Source: JBDHBD01 sp039586095
GTDB taxonomy: Bacteria; Gemmatimonadota; Gemmatimonadetes; Palauibacterales; Palauibacteraceae
Direction of reading: 5' to 3'
Assembly: GCA_039586095.1 (NCBI GenBank)
Contig: JBDHLB010000016.1
Span: forward strand, 1-64,000
Length of the DNA: 64,000 bases
Shown here: piece by piece, positions 51,590 through 60,073 of the stretch
How the letters are laid out: the number at the start of each line of letters is the position of its first letter
How positions within the stretch are numbered: position 1 is the stretch's first letter
Program-made: the position numbers and the translations under genes
The notes under the pieces: model-generated
What the model was told of the DNA's origin: nothing
The model's input: only the letters and a program-made list of their open reading frames with translations
The model's database searches: none

Positions 51590-54048
51590 ACCCAGTGAAC
51601 CTCGGACGCGCGCGGCGGGCGCTCGCGGCGCTCGGCATCGCGGGTCTGCTGGTGGCGGGCGCGATCGTGACCGTCGCCTACCAGTACGTCAGACGCTCGG
51701 TGCAGGCGCCCGGTGGAAGGGAGACGCTGGCCCGGCTCGATCGACCTCTCACGGTCCACTTCGACTCGTTCGGGATCCCCCACCTGTTCGGTGATTCGGA
51801 GGAGGATGTCCTGCGGGCGCAGGGCTACCTTCACGCCTCCGATCGCCTGTGGCAGATGGAGGTGTTCCAGCGGATCGCCCGCGGACGTCTCTCGGAGGCG
51901 TTCGGTGAAGCCGCCCTCGACACGGATCGTTTCATCCGGACCCTCGACCTGTGGGCCGCGGCGGGCGAGACCCTGGCCGCCCTGCGGCCGGCCGAGCGCC
52001 GTCTGTTGCAGGCGTACGCGGAGGGCGTGAACGAGAGGATCCGCACCTGGTCCGGGCCCTGGCCGCCGGAGTTCCTCGTCCTGGGTCTGGAGCCGCAGCC
52101 GTGGGAGCCCCAGGCGAGCGTGGCAGTCGCCAAGATCATGGCGCTGGATCTGTCCGGCTGGAAGTCGGAGCTTTCCCGCTTCGTTGCGTGGTCGCTGCTC
52201 GATCCGGAGAGGTATCGGTACCTGGAGCTCCCATATCCGGAGTGGGGACCGACGATCGTCGAGGGCGCAACCGGGGCAGCGTCCGAGGACGCCGTCTCGA
52301 TCGACCCGCCTAGCGAACCGGAACCCGACTCTTTCGTCGAACGCTCTCTGGCGGTCGCCCCCGCTGGAGCGCCGGGAGACGGAGGCTGGGATCCGCTCGC
52401 GTTCCTCTCGGGCTTCGCGTTCAGCGCCTCGAATGCCTGGGCGGTTGCGGGTCACAGAACGCGGGATGGATATGCGCTCCTCGCGAGCGACATGCACCTG
52501 CCGCTGCGGGCGCCTGCGACATGGTACATCAACGCGTTGCACGCCGCCGCAACCGACCTGCACGTCGCCGGGCTCTCGATTCCCGGCGCACCAGGCGTCA
52601 TCGTCGGCTACAACCGGCACGTCGCCTGGGGTTTCACGAACGCGATGGCCGACGATATGGATTTCGTCGTCGAAGCGATTAACCTGGATGACTCCGCCTA
52701 CAGGGAGGAGGGAGTCTGGCGCCCGTTCGACGAGCGGGTCGACACGATTCGGGTCCGCGGGCGGGAGGAACCGGTGCTGCACCGCGTACGCAGAACGATT
52801 CGTGGTCCCGTGATCAGCGATGTGTTGCCGGGCGTGGGTTCGACGCTGTCGCTCCTGTGGACGGTCTATTGGCCGACGACCGAAGTCTCGGGTCTGCTGG
52901 CGATGAACCGCGCGACCGGCGCGGCCGAGTTCGAGGCCGGCGTACGGTTGTTCGGGTCACCGCACCAGAACGTCATCTATGTCACGGTCGATGGCACGTT
53001 GGGCTACCGGTTGAGCGGGACGGTGCCGCGTCGCGACGGCTGGAACGGCGCTCGTCCGATACCGCACACTCGCGTCGCCGGAGGGTGGATCGGCCGCTGG
53101 CCGGCAGATTCGTTTCCCGTCGCCCGCAACCCGGAGAGCGGGTTTCTCGCATCCGCCAACAACCTGCAGCGTCCGGATCTGTTCGGTGTGGTCGGGATCG
53201 ACTACCCGGTGCCGTTTCGGGCGCGTCGCATCGTGGATCGACTGTCGAAGGGGGCTGCCTGGACGCTCGACAGCATGCGGGCGCTCCAACTCGACACACA
53301 CAGCCTGCTCGGCGAGCGGTTCGTGAAGCGTGCCATCGCGGCAGCCGAGCGGATCGGTGAGAGTAGCGCGGCGGCGGCGCTGGCCGCTTGGGATCTGCGA
53401 GCCTCGCTCGAGTCGACCGAGGCCACGCTGTTCCATGTGTGGCTGTATCGGTTGCGCGCGCTGATCGCGGCCGACGAGTTTCGGAACAACATGGAGTGGG
53501 CGTTCTTTCCACCTCGTGCGTTGCTCGAGGTACTGGAAGACGGCGAGTCTCCCTGGGTGGACGATGTGCGAACGGACGAGGTGGAGACCCTGGCAGCGCT
53601 GGAAGAGGAGGCGATGCGAGAAGCCATCCACTGGGCCGACAGACCATGGGGCGAGGTGCACCGGGAGCGTTCGACCCATCTGCTTGGAGGCGTCGGCTGG
53701 CTGGACCGCGTTCTGGGGCTCAACGTAGGGCCCCGGCCAGGTCCCGGCGGCCCCCATACCGTGAGGCCCGATGACCCCAGGCGGTGGTCCCCGCTCGACT
53801 CGACTTCGTGGAAACCTCCCTACCTCAGCGAGTACGGGCCATCCGAGCGCTTCGTGGTCGAGATGCGTCCCGGGGCGAGTCGCGGCTACCTGCTGCTGCC
53901 GACCGGTCAGAGCGGCAACCCGCTGAGCCCGAACTACCGCGATATGGCCGAAAGGTGGAACCGCGGGGCCCTGGTGGCGGTGCCGCTGGACGAGGACCAG
54001 GCGCGCGCTCTCTCGGCCCGCACCCTGCAGTTCGAGCCACGCCAATGA
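51586..54048 (+). CDS. penicillin acylase family protein
   Basis: An 820-residue Ntn-hydrolase precursor with an N-terminal membrane anchor or signal (about 7-32, RARRALAALGIAGLLVAGAIVTVAYQY). The alpha chain opens DRPLTVHFDSFGIPHLFGDSEEDVLRAQGYLHASDRLWQMEVFQR. FSA-Ser282-NAWAVAG is the autocleavage site, so Ser282 becomes the beta-chain N-terminal nucleophile. The beta chain keeps SDMHLPLRAPATWY and AWGFTNAMADDMDF. It hydrolyses amides such as N-acyl-homoserine lactones or acyl amino acids. GTG at 51586 overlaps the preceding stop; GTG at 51595 is also possible. Confidence 0.9.
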   Translation: MNPVNLGRARRALAALGIAGLLVAGAIVTVAYQYVRRSVQAPGGRETLARLDRPLTVHFDSFGIPHLFGDSEEDVLRAQGYLHASDRLWQMEVFQRIARGRLSEAFGEAALDTDRFIRTLDLWAAAGETLAALRPAERRLLQAYAEGVNERIRTWSGPWPPEFLVLGLEPQPWEPQASVAVAKIMALDLSGWKSELSRFVAWSLLDPERYRYLELPYPEWGPTIVEGATGAASEDAVSIDPPSEPEPDSFVERSLAVAPAGAPGDGGWDPLAFLSGFAFSASNAWAVAGHRTRDGYALLASDMHLPLRAPATWYINALHAAATDLHVAGLSIPGAPGVIVGYNRHVAWGFTNAMADDMDFVVEAINLDDSAYREEGVWRPFDERVDTIRVRGREEPVLHRVRRTIRGPVISDVLPGVGSTLSLLWTVYWPTTEVSGLLAMNRATGAAEFEAGVRLFGSPHQNVIYVTVDGTLGYRLSGTVPRRDGWNGARPIPHTRVAGGWIGRWPADSFPVARNPESGFLASANNLQRPDLFGVVGIDYPVPFRARRIVDRLSKGAAWTLDSMRALQLDTHSLLGERFVKRAIAAAERIGESSAAAALAAWDLRASLESTEATLFHVWLYRLRALIAADEFRNNMEWAFFPPRALLEVLEDGESPWVDDVRTDEVETLAALEEEAMREAIHWADRPWGEVHRERSTHLLGGVGWLDRVLGLNVGPRPGPGGPHTVRPDDPRRWSPLDSTSWKPPYLSEYGPSERFVVEMRPGASRGYLLLPTGQSGNPLSPNYRDMAERWNRGALVAVPLDEDQARALSARTLQFEPRQ

Positions 54049-55022
54049 CCGAGCTGATAGTTGTGGGAGCGGGGCCCTGCGGCCTGGCTGTTGGCGTGGC
54101 CGCTCGACAGGCGGGCATCGACTGCACGCTGATCGACAAGGGGCCAGTGGCGGGCGCGATCGAACGATACCCGATTGGAATGCGGTTCTTCAGCTCGGCG
54201 GACCGGCTCGAGATCGGGGGCATCCCGTTCGTCGTGCCGGGCGAGAAACCGTCTCGCAGGGAGGCGCTGACCTACTACCGACGGGTCGCGCAGCACTTCG
54301 AACTGGACATCCGACAGTACGAGGAAGCGCGCTCGCTCCGCCCGCGTGCCGACCACTTCGAGCTGCGATCACGCACGTTGGCCGGTACCGAGCGGATCTA
54401 CGCGGCACGGCGCGTGGTCGTGGCGACCGGCAACTTCGATCGACCCAACCTGCTCGATGTGCCCGGCGAAGAGCTGGCCAAGGTGACCCATTACTTTCGC
54501 GAGCCCCATCGATACTACGATCAGGATGTGCTCGTGGTGGGAGGCGGCAACTCTGCGGTCGAAGCCGCGCTTGCGGTGTGGAGAGTCGGAGGCCGAGTGA
54601 CGTTGGCCCACCAGTTCGAGGACTTCGACGCGGGTGTGAAGCCATGGATCCTTCCCGACATACGCAACCGGATCGAGGAAGCCGCGATCGACGTCCTGTG
54701 GCGCCACCGGGTCCGAGCGATCGAAGAAGGTCGTGTCACACTGCGTGAGCTGGACTCGGGGGCGGAACGCAGCGTCGATAATGACTGGGTACTCGCCATG
54801 ACGGGCTATCACCCCGATTACGCTCTGCTGACCGATGCGGGCGCCGAGTTCGGTTCCGATGGTACGCCCCGCTTCGACCCGCAGACGTACGAGACGAGCG
54901 TACCGGGACTCTTCATCGCGGGCGTGATCATCGCCGGTGCGGTATCGGGCAGCGTATTCATCGAGAACGGGCGGGAACACGGACCGGCGATCGTCGAGCA
55001 CCTGGAAACCCTGTCGCGTTGA
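54045..55022 (+). CDS. ypdA: YpdA family putative bacillithiol disulfide reductase
   Basis: A 325-residue flavoprotein. MTELIVVGAGPCGLAVGVAARQAG is the FAD site, VLVVGGGNSAVEAALAVWRVGG the NADPH site, and GLFIAGVIIAGAVSGSVFIENGREHG matches the YpdA (Bdr) C-terminus. Like other YpdA proteins it lacks a CxxC, so it is distinct from TrxB at 20359. In Firmicutes YpdA reduces bacillithiol disulfide; a role in a thiol system here is inferred, as no bacillithiol synthesis gene is in the window. ATGA overlap with the acylase gene. Confidence 0.87.
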   Translation: MTELIVVGAGPCGLAVGVAARQAGIDCTLIDKGPVAGAIERYPIGMRFFSSADRLEIGGIPFVVPGEKPSRREALTYYRRVAQHFELDIRQYEEARSLRPRADHFELRSRTLAGTERIYAARRVVVATGNFDRPNLLDVPGEELAKVTHYFREPHRYYDQDVLVVGGGNSAVEAALAVWRVGGRVTLAHQFEDFDAGVKPWILPDIRNRIEEAAIDVLWRHRVRAIEEGRVTLRELDSGAERSVDNDWVLAMTGYHPDYALLTDAGAEFGSDGTPRFDPQTYETSVPGLFIAGVIIAGAVSGSVFIENGREHGPAIVEHLETLSR

Positions 55023-55035
55023 CGGGGTGGTAGAG

Positions 55036-55062
55036 GGTCGGGTAGCTTGCCGCTGCCCGACC
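55036..55062 (+). other. stem-loop after ypdA
   Basis: GGTCGGGTAGC pairs (with one G-U) with GCTGCCCGACC around a TTGCC loop, 14 bp after the ypdA stop. No T-run follows, so it may mark the end of the long operon or stabilise its 3' end. Confidence 0.5.
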
Positions 55063-55111
55063 GCGAGGGTCGCGCGAGGCGGGTGCATGAAGCGGGCCTT
55101 TGTGTGAGAGA

Positions 55112-55369
55112 ATGAGCGATACCGCGACGACAGAGACCGCCGATATCGTACAGACGATCGAGGCGATCCTTGCCTCGATCCGACCGGCCGTCCGGGCCGA
55201 TGGCGGTGATATCGAACTCGTCGACTACGATGCCTCGTCAGGCCGTGTGCGTGTGCGGATGGTCGGCGCGTGCTACGCCTGCCCCCTGTCGATGGCGACC
55301 CTGCGGGCCGGGATCGAGCAGCGGCTGCGCCAGGTCGCGCCAGAGGTCCAATCGGTCGTGGCGATCTGA
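55112..55369 (+). CDS. NifU-like iron-sulfur scaffold C-terminal domain protein
   Basis: An 85-residue NifU C-terminal-domain protein. The core IRPAVRADGGDIELVDYDASSGRVRVRMVGACYACPLSMATLRAGIEQRL contains the CxxC (GACYACPLS) that binds a [4Fe-4S] or labile cluster, shared with Nfu. It supplies clusters to target enzymes. ATG at 55112 begins MSDTATTE; a GTG at 55100 in frame adds four residues. An Mrp-type ATPase gene follows after an 84-bp gap with a perfect hairpin. Confidence 0.9.
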   Translation: MSDTATTETADIVQTIEAILASIRPAVRADGGDIELVDYDASSGRVRVRMVGACYACPLSMATLRAGIEQRLRQVAPEVQSVVAI

Positions 55370-55370
55370 T

Positions 55371-55400
55371 ACTCCGCGCCCATCCGGACAGGCGCGGAGT
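55371..55400 (+). terminator. hairpin after nifU-like gene, possible terminator
   Basis: A perfect 10-bp stem (ACTCCGCGCC / GGCGCGGAGT) with a 10-base loop directly follows the stop. The following CGTTCC is T-poor, so it might be a weak terminator or an RNA-stabilising hairpin before mrp. Confidence 0.5.
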
Positions 55401-55453
55401 CGTTCCACTGCCTGGCGACGTCGCCCGCATCTTTCCCTGAACACCATCGGATC

Positions 55454-56659
55454 ATGAATGACGAGCGCTTGATCAGTCGGGTCGAATCCGCCCTCCGCTC
55501 CGTGCACGTCGGCGGCTCGGAGATCGATGCCGTCGACCGGGGCACCGTGCGGGCCGTGCGTCCGGGCTCGTCCGGCGCCGTGACGCTGGAGGTGGTGGTG
55601 AGGCCGGAAGACCCGCCCGAGCTGCTGACGGCGATACACGCCGCGGCCGCGGACGTGGAGGGAGTTCGGACGGTTTACGTGGAATCGACCGCTCCGACCT
55701 CATCCACGCCGACCGCCTCCACGCCAACCGCGTTCGCTCCCGCCTCCGGACGCGCACGCGCCCTGCCGATCGTCGGAGCGGGAGGAGGACCGACAGGAGG
55801 ACGAGACGGGGACCCACGCGCTGCCAGGACGTCCGCCGCGAGACAGGCAGCCAGCCGGCCGCCGTCCGAGGCGCCGTCGCTTCCGGGCGTCCGACACGTG
55901 ATCGCCGTCAGCTCGGGCAAGGGGGGGGTCGGCAAGTCGACGGTTTCCACCAACCTCGCCGCCGCCTGGGCAGGTTCCGGACACCGGGTCGGACTGATGG
56001 ATGCCGACATTTACGGTCCCGATATCCCGACCATGTTCGGTGTGCAGGAGCGCCCCCGCATGGCAGACGACATGGTGGTTCCTCTGGAAGCCCACGGCGT
56101 TCGCCTGATGAGCCTGGGCTTCCTTGTGGACGAGGAGACACCGGCCATCTGGCGGGGCCCGATCATCATGGGCGTGGTGCGCCAGTTCCTTGAGCAGGTA
56201 CAGTGGGGAGACCTCGATTATCTCATCGTCGATCTCCCGCCGGGTACGGGCGACGCGCAGCTGTCCCTGTGCCAGCTCGTCCGTGTCACCGGCGCGGTCA
56301 TGGTCACCACCCCACAGGACGTTTCGGTCGGCGGTGTCCTGAAGGGCATCCGGATGTTCGAAAAGATCGAAGTGCCGGTTTTGGGGATCGTTGAGAACAT
56401 GAGAGGCTTCGTATGCCCGAGCTGCGGCGAGGCACACGAGATCTTCGGCTCAGGCGGCGGCGAGGCTCTGGCCGCCTCGCTCGAGCTCCCCTTCCTGGGC
56501 GCCGTACCGCTGGGTACGGCGGTTCGGGAGGAGGGCGATCGGGGCGTGCCGACCGTGATCGGGCGGCCGGACTCCCCGGAGGCCGTGGCCCTCACGTCCG
56601 TCGCGAGCGCCACGGAACGCTGCATCGAAGCACTGGAGTCGGCGACCGCGGGCCGTTGA
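55454..56659 (+). CDS. mrp: Mrp/NBP35-type iron-sulfur carrier ATPase
   Basis: A 401-residue P-loop protein. Residues 1-75 are an N-terminal MIP18/DUF59-type domain (ESALRSVHVGGSEIDAVDRGTV); a Thr/Ala/Pro-rich linker spans about 78-145. The ATPase opens VIAVSSGKGGVGKSTVSTNLAAAWA (deviant Walker A), then DADIYGPDIPTMFG, VDLPPGTGDAQLSL, TTPQDVSV and the CPSC cluster ligand pair (FVCPSCGEAHE). It loads [4Fe-4S] clusters onto targets and suits the neighbouring NifU-like gene. ATG at 55454. Confidence 0.93.
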   Translation: MNDERLISRVESALRSVHVGGSEIDAVDRGTVRAVRPGSSGAVTLEVVVRPEDPPELLTAIHAAAADVEGVRTVYVESTAPTSSTPTASTPTAFAPASGRARALPIVGAGGGPTGGRDGDPRAARTSAARQAASRPPSEAPSLPGVRHVIAVSSGKGGVGKSTVSTNLAAAWAGSGHRVGLMDADIYGPDIPTMFGVQERPRMADDMVVPLEAHGVRLMSLGFLVDEETPAIWRGPIIMGVVRQFLEQVQWGDLDYLIVDLPPGTGDAQLSLCQLVRVTGAVMVTTPQDVSVGGVLKGIRMFEKIEVPVLGIVENMRGFVCPSCGEAHEIFGSGGGEALAASLELPFLGAVPLGTAVREEGDRGVPTVIGRPDSPEAVALTSVASATERCIEALESATAGR

Positions 56660-56699
56660 CCCGCCTGCCTCCCCTGGATACCGACAGGCCCGGCGCACC

Positions 56700-56865
56700 G
56701 TGCCGATCATCACGCTGACCACCGACTTCGGCTACTCGGACAGCTGCATAGGCGAGAATGGCTGCGCCCATCGCCCGGGCTTCAGACCTTCTCGGAGTGG
56801 AGATCGGTGAGCGGGTGACGGTGCGTCTCACACAGGACGTTATTCGGAGAGACGCTCCACGCTGA
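56700..56865 (+). pseudogene. collapsed SAM hydrolase (DUF62) remnant
   Basis: From GTG at 56700 the reading frame gives VPIITLTTDFGYSDSCIGENG, nearly identical in form to the N-terminus of SAM hydroxide adenosyltransferases/hydrolases (DUF62: ITLTTDFGYxDxYVG), then leaves the family and stops. In the +1 frame after a TAG, the segment ARASDLLGVEIGERVTVRLTQDVI resembles the family's C-terminus. Only about 160 bp remain of a roughly 800-bp gene, so the middle appears deleted and the ends are out of frame. It lies 40 bp after mrp and runs into the convergent toast-rack gene. Confidence 0.5.
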
Positions 56866-57784
56866 TCGCTCCGAAGATGGCGTCCAGCTCCAGTTCGAGT
56901 CGCACTTCGGCGGTCTCCCAGTTCGCGGTCTGGTACCCGTCCCCGACTCGCGTGAAACCTTCCGCGTCGAAGGCGCTCAGGAAGGACCGCCGCTCGATGC
57001 GCACCGCCAAGTCGCTGGGGAACTGCAGCCTGAGCGCTCCCAGGCCCATCTTCACGCGCGCCGTGCCGCTCTCGCGCCACTCACCGCTGAAGTCGAGCGT
57101 CACGTCACCCACACCGCCGTCGAACCGGAAGCTCTCGAAGTTCGCATTGCCGAGGTTCTCGGCTCTGAATTCGGCCGCCCCGACCCTCAGCCGCATGTCT
57201 TCCATCCGCACCGAGTTCTTCTGGTCGAATGTGAGGTGGGTCTGGCTCGCCCCCGTCTCCACCTCGAGCCCGACCAGCGCCAGGCCGCCCAGGGCCAGGG
57301 TGCCCTCGGCCGCTCCCACCGCCACACGCAGGTCGGTGGGGATCGAGGAGCCCAGTCGCACGGTCAGGCGACCGGCCTCGTCGTCCAGGCGACGCAAGTC
57401 GTCCAGGTCGAGCTCGATGTCGCGGTCGTCCAGGTCGACCTTCACGGCTTCGTCCTCCGCTCCCTCCGATCGGAGGCTCACGGTCAGGTTTCCGGCGCCC
57501 TCCTCCGCCGTCCAGCTCCGCAGGGGCGCGAAGCGTTCGCTGTCGTAGCGCATACGGACGTCGTAAAGCAAGCCTTCTTCCGCGGGCGAGACGGACAGTC
57601 GGCCAGCACCATAGAGGATCTCCACGCTGAGGGTCTCCAGGCCACCGATCTGCCGGGCCGTTCGAAACTCCTTCCACTCCTGCCCGCTCAGAGAGGAGAA
57701 CCCGATCAGAACCGACAGTGCGACCCCGAGGGCCGAGCGGCGCACCGTACCCATCGTCAGGCGCGGAAGCCCGGTGTCACGCAT
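56840..57784 (-). CDS. secreted toast-rack/LiaF-like beta-helical envelope protein
   Basis: A 314-residue protein with a signal peptide (RSALGVALSVLIGFSSLSGQ). The mature part is all-beta: ETLSVEILYGAGRLSVSPAEEGLLYDVRM, then ESGTARVKMGLGALRLQFPSDLAVRIERRSFLSAF, the pattern of DUF2154/LiaF-type N-terminal toast-rack proteins. It ends in a LiaF-like strand region. GGGGAGG precedes ATG at 57784, and the start overlaps the stop of the frameshifted gene upstream (57777). With the ECF sigma pair upstream it probably belongs to an envelope-stress operon. Confidence 0.68.
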   Translation of the reverse strand: MRDTGLPRLTMGTVRRSALGVALSVLIGFSSLSGQEWKEFRTARQIGGLETLSVEILYGAGRLSVSPAEEGLLYDVRMRYDSERFAPLRSWTAEEGAGNLTVSLRSEGAEDEAVKVDLDDRDIELDLDDLRRLDDEAGRLTVRLGSSIPTDLRVAVGAAEGTLALGGLALVGLEVETGASQTHLTFDQKNSVRMEDMRLRVGAAEFRAENLGNANFESFRFDGGVGDVTLDFSGEWRESGTARVKMGLGALRLQFPSDLAVRIERRSFLSAFDAEGFTRVGDGYQTANWETAEVRLELELDAIFGAISVERLSE

Positions 57785-58040
57785 CGCTCGCCTCCCCTCC
57801 GTCTGCGTCGGGCGTCGGACCCTCCTTGGGCTCGCCCGCGCCCTCTGTGGCCCACGGTCCGAAGCCCACCGTCTCGCCGCGAGATCCGGCCCGCGTAAGC
57901 AGCACGGCCCCGAAACCGGCCGTCATGAGCACCCACGTGGCCAGGCTGGCCACGAACTCGATCAGCCCTCGCAGGAAGCCGGTCAGGCCTCCCAGCAGCC
58001 ACAACAGTGACGCGATGGCGAACGGAAGAAGTAGTAGTAC
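57777..58040 (-). pseudogene. C-terminal part of bactofilin-like membrane protein in shifted frame
   Basis: In the frame one base behind the upstream ORF, QLVLLLLPFAIASLLWLLGGLTGFLRGLIEFVASLATWVLMTAGFGAVLLTRAG continues the hydrophobic C-terminal domain seen in relatives; the in-frame reading of the upstream ORF ends soon after SNSYYYFF in an unrelated tail. A single missing base near 58027-58031, for example one T of a TTT run, restores the fusion. The end overlaps the toast-rack start as expected for a functional neighbour, so sequencing error is as likely as a true mutation. Confidence 0.6.
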
Positions 58041-59347
58041 GAGTTGGATCGCCGGAGGCGCTCGAGCCACTCGTACCGATAACGCCGGCGTGCGAACATC
58101 TCGCCTGCCGTGTGGGCCACCGCGAGGTACCCCATGAGAAAGGCAAGGCCCGTGGCCAGCATGTAGAACGGCAGGACGAGCCACGTAATGACGAGCACGA
58201 CCAGGATCAACAGCACGGGGAAGAACAGCACCTCTCCGGCCAGTCCCATCGCGAACGAGCGTCCGAACTCGTTCCGCACGGTGTCCGCCACGACCTCCAG
58301 ACGCGGACGCGCGAAGTACACACCGATCAGACCGGCCACCGCCAGACCGGCCAGGCAGCTCAGCACGCCGGCCAGACCCCCGGAAGCCCGCCCGATGTTG
58401 CGTCCGAGCCGGTCGAACGGGCCTCGGGGCCCGCGACGTTCTCTCACGACACGCGCCCGCGCCCGCGGCGCCTCCACCACGACTCGGGGTGCCGCCGGGG
58501 CGATCGGCTGCAGCGAAAGGAGTTCGCCCGAGAGCTGACCGCTCAGCATGTCGATGTTGCCACCGACCTGGAGGATGTCCCCCGCGATCCGGCCGGTGGG
58601 CGCAAGGCTCAGCTCGCCATCCAGCACGAGCACACCGCCGGCGATGGTGCCGGCCACCGAGAGCTCGCCATCCAGCAGCGCCAGATTCCCCTCGACGGTC
58701 TGGTCTTCGAGGATCGCGTAGTCGTCGTGCACGATGAGTGCGAGCTCGTCCGCCGTGCGGGCGGCAGACTCGCCCAGCTCGGCGAGCGATTCGTGTAGGC
58801 TCTCCAACTGTCGGGTCAGAGCGTCGAAACCGATGCCACCCGGCGCGATCGCGAGCTGACGCCCGCTCGGTCCAGTCACTGTGGACGTCTCGACCGCCGC
58901 GTGTGCGGGGGCCGCGCGTCCCAACAGGCGGCTCAGTCCTGCGCGAAAGCGCTCCAGGTCGGCATCGACCGCATCGCTATCGGGTGGCCAGTCCCACAGC
59001 GCATCCGCGAGATTGCCCGTACCACGCCCCGCTCGCTCCACGAGGAACGACCGCCACGCCTCCTCCAGCGGCCCGCCGATCTCGTACCGTCCGACCTCCT
59101 GGTTGTCGATCCGGATCGAGCCGCTCTCGAACGGGATGACGGGATGGCTTCCGTCGGCCAGTTCGATCTGGATCGACGCCTCGCCGCCCGAGCCGGAGGC
59201 GAAGGACACCGCGCTCTCGGTAATTCGCGTCTCCTGCGCGCCCAGCGCCATGGCCGATGACGTCGCGACTGCAACGAGCCATGCCGCCCGGATCGCCCTT
59301 TGTGCGTTCCTCCCCCACACGTGTCTCACCATAGTCTTTCGCTTCAT
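57983..59347 (-). CDS. bactofilin-like polymer-forming membrane protein, apparent frameshift
   Basis: A 454-residue frame with a signal peptide (RAAWLVAVATSSAMALGAQ), a coiled-coil segment (about 180-210, DALTRQLESLHESLAELGESA), and then a bactofilin-type beta-helix (AILEDQTVEGNLALLDGELSVAGTIAGGVLVLDGELSLAPTGRIAGDILQVGG, about 215-265). Transmembrane helices follow (LAGVLSCLAGLAVAGLIGVYF, EVLFFPVLLILVVLVITWLVLP). The frame ends in RSPSRHCCGCWEA, atypical, because of an apparent -1 shift near 58030; the true C-terminus lies in the neighbouring frame to 57777. It follows the anti-sigma gene by 30 bp. Confidence 0.7.
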   Translation of the reverse strand: MKRKTMVRHVWGRNAQRAIRAAWLVAVATSSAMALGAQETRITESAVSFASGSGGEASIQIELADGSHPVIPFESGSIRIDNQEVGRYEIGGPLEEAWRSFLVERAGRGTGNLADALWDWPPDSDAVDADLERFRAGLSRLLGRAAPAHAAVETSTVTGPSGRQLAIAPGGIGFDALTRQLESLHESLAELGESAARTADELALIVHDDYAILEDQTVEGNLALLDGELSVAGTIAGGVLVLDGELSLAPTGRIAGDILQVGGNIDMLSGQLSGELLSLQPIAPAAPRVVVEAPRARARVVRERRGPRGPFDRLGRNIGRASGGLAGVLSCLAGLAVAGLIGVYFARPRLEVVADTVRNEFGRSFAMGLAGEVLFFPVLLILVVLVITWLVLPFYMLATGLAFLMGYLAVAHTAGEMFARRRYRYEWLERLRRSNSYYYFFRSPSRHCCGCWEA

Positions 59348-59377
59348 TTCTCAGTCGTTGTCTTCTTCAGGTGGCGT

Positions 59378-59980
59378 CTACCGTCGGGCGACTCGCGGGC
59401 GCGAGATCCGCACCTGCATCAGTCGCCACATGATCATCATCGATACAAAGCCCGCCGTACCGAGGGCCGCGAGTGCGGCCAGGGCCGGTGCCCAGCCCGC
59501 CGCCACCACGCTCTCGGCGAGCTGCGTCAGGCCGAGACTGTATGAGAGCTGGCCCGCCGCGATCAGCCCGCGCAGGGCAAGGACCCGGGCGCTGTCGAGC
59601 ACAAAAGCTGCCAGGCCCGACGGAGTGAGCTGCTGGACCCCGAAGAGCCAATAGGACATCGCGCCCACCGCGAGTGCGACCGAAGCCGTGGCGGCGGCAA
59701 GACCCGCCCACCGCGGTCGGAGCGCTTCGACGGCACGCTTGCGCCACGGCACTGGCATGCGAACGCGCGCCATGACGGCACCCTCGAAGCCAGCGGACGG
59801 CGCGGCGTGGGGCAGTGCCACCAGCCGCCGATCCAGCGCTCGAAGGAAGTCGACCTCGCGACGACAGGCACCGCATGTCCGGAGGTGCTTGGCACTCGTG
59901 TGCGGCTCCTCGGCGGTCGTCTCCGTGGCGAGCCGCTCGATCTCGTCCGCTGTCAGGTGGTCGGTCTGTGAATCCTTCAT
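59378..59980 (-). CDS. zinc-finger anti-sigma factor (membrane)
   Basis: A 200-residue membrane protein. The N-terminal cytoplasmic part has the H-x3-C-x2-C zinc-binding anti-sigma motif (KHLRTCGACRREVDFL, about residues 31-46), followed by three predicted helices in the membrane (AAATASVALAVGAMSYWLFG near 95-115, then two near 120-185). It should bind and hold the ECF sigma factor encoded just upstream. Start taken at the Met of MKDSQTDHL (59980); longer in-frame starts at 59992 and 60046 are possible. The sigma gene ends 93 bp upstream on the same strand. Confidence 0.85.
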   Translation of the reverse strand: MKDSQTDHLTADEIERLATETTAEEPHTSAKHLRTCGACRREVDFLRALDRRLVALPHAAPSAGFEGAVMARVRMPVPWRKRAVEALRPRWAGLAAATASVALAVGAMSYWLFGVQQLTPSGLAAFVLDSARVLALRGLIAAGQLSYSLGLTQLAESVVAAGWAPALAALAALGTAGFVSMMIMWRLMQVRISRPRVARR

Positions 59981-60073
59981 ATTCCGCCGCATTCCCGTTC
60001 GTCGAACCCGGTATCCCTTACGTGGCCCCGTCCGGTTGGGTTTCACGCCGCTCAGGCCGCATGGCTCGGCGCT

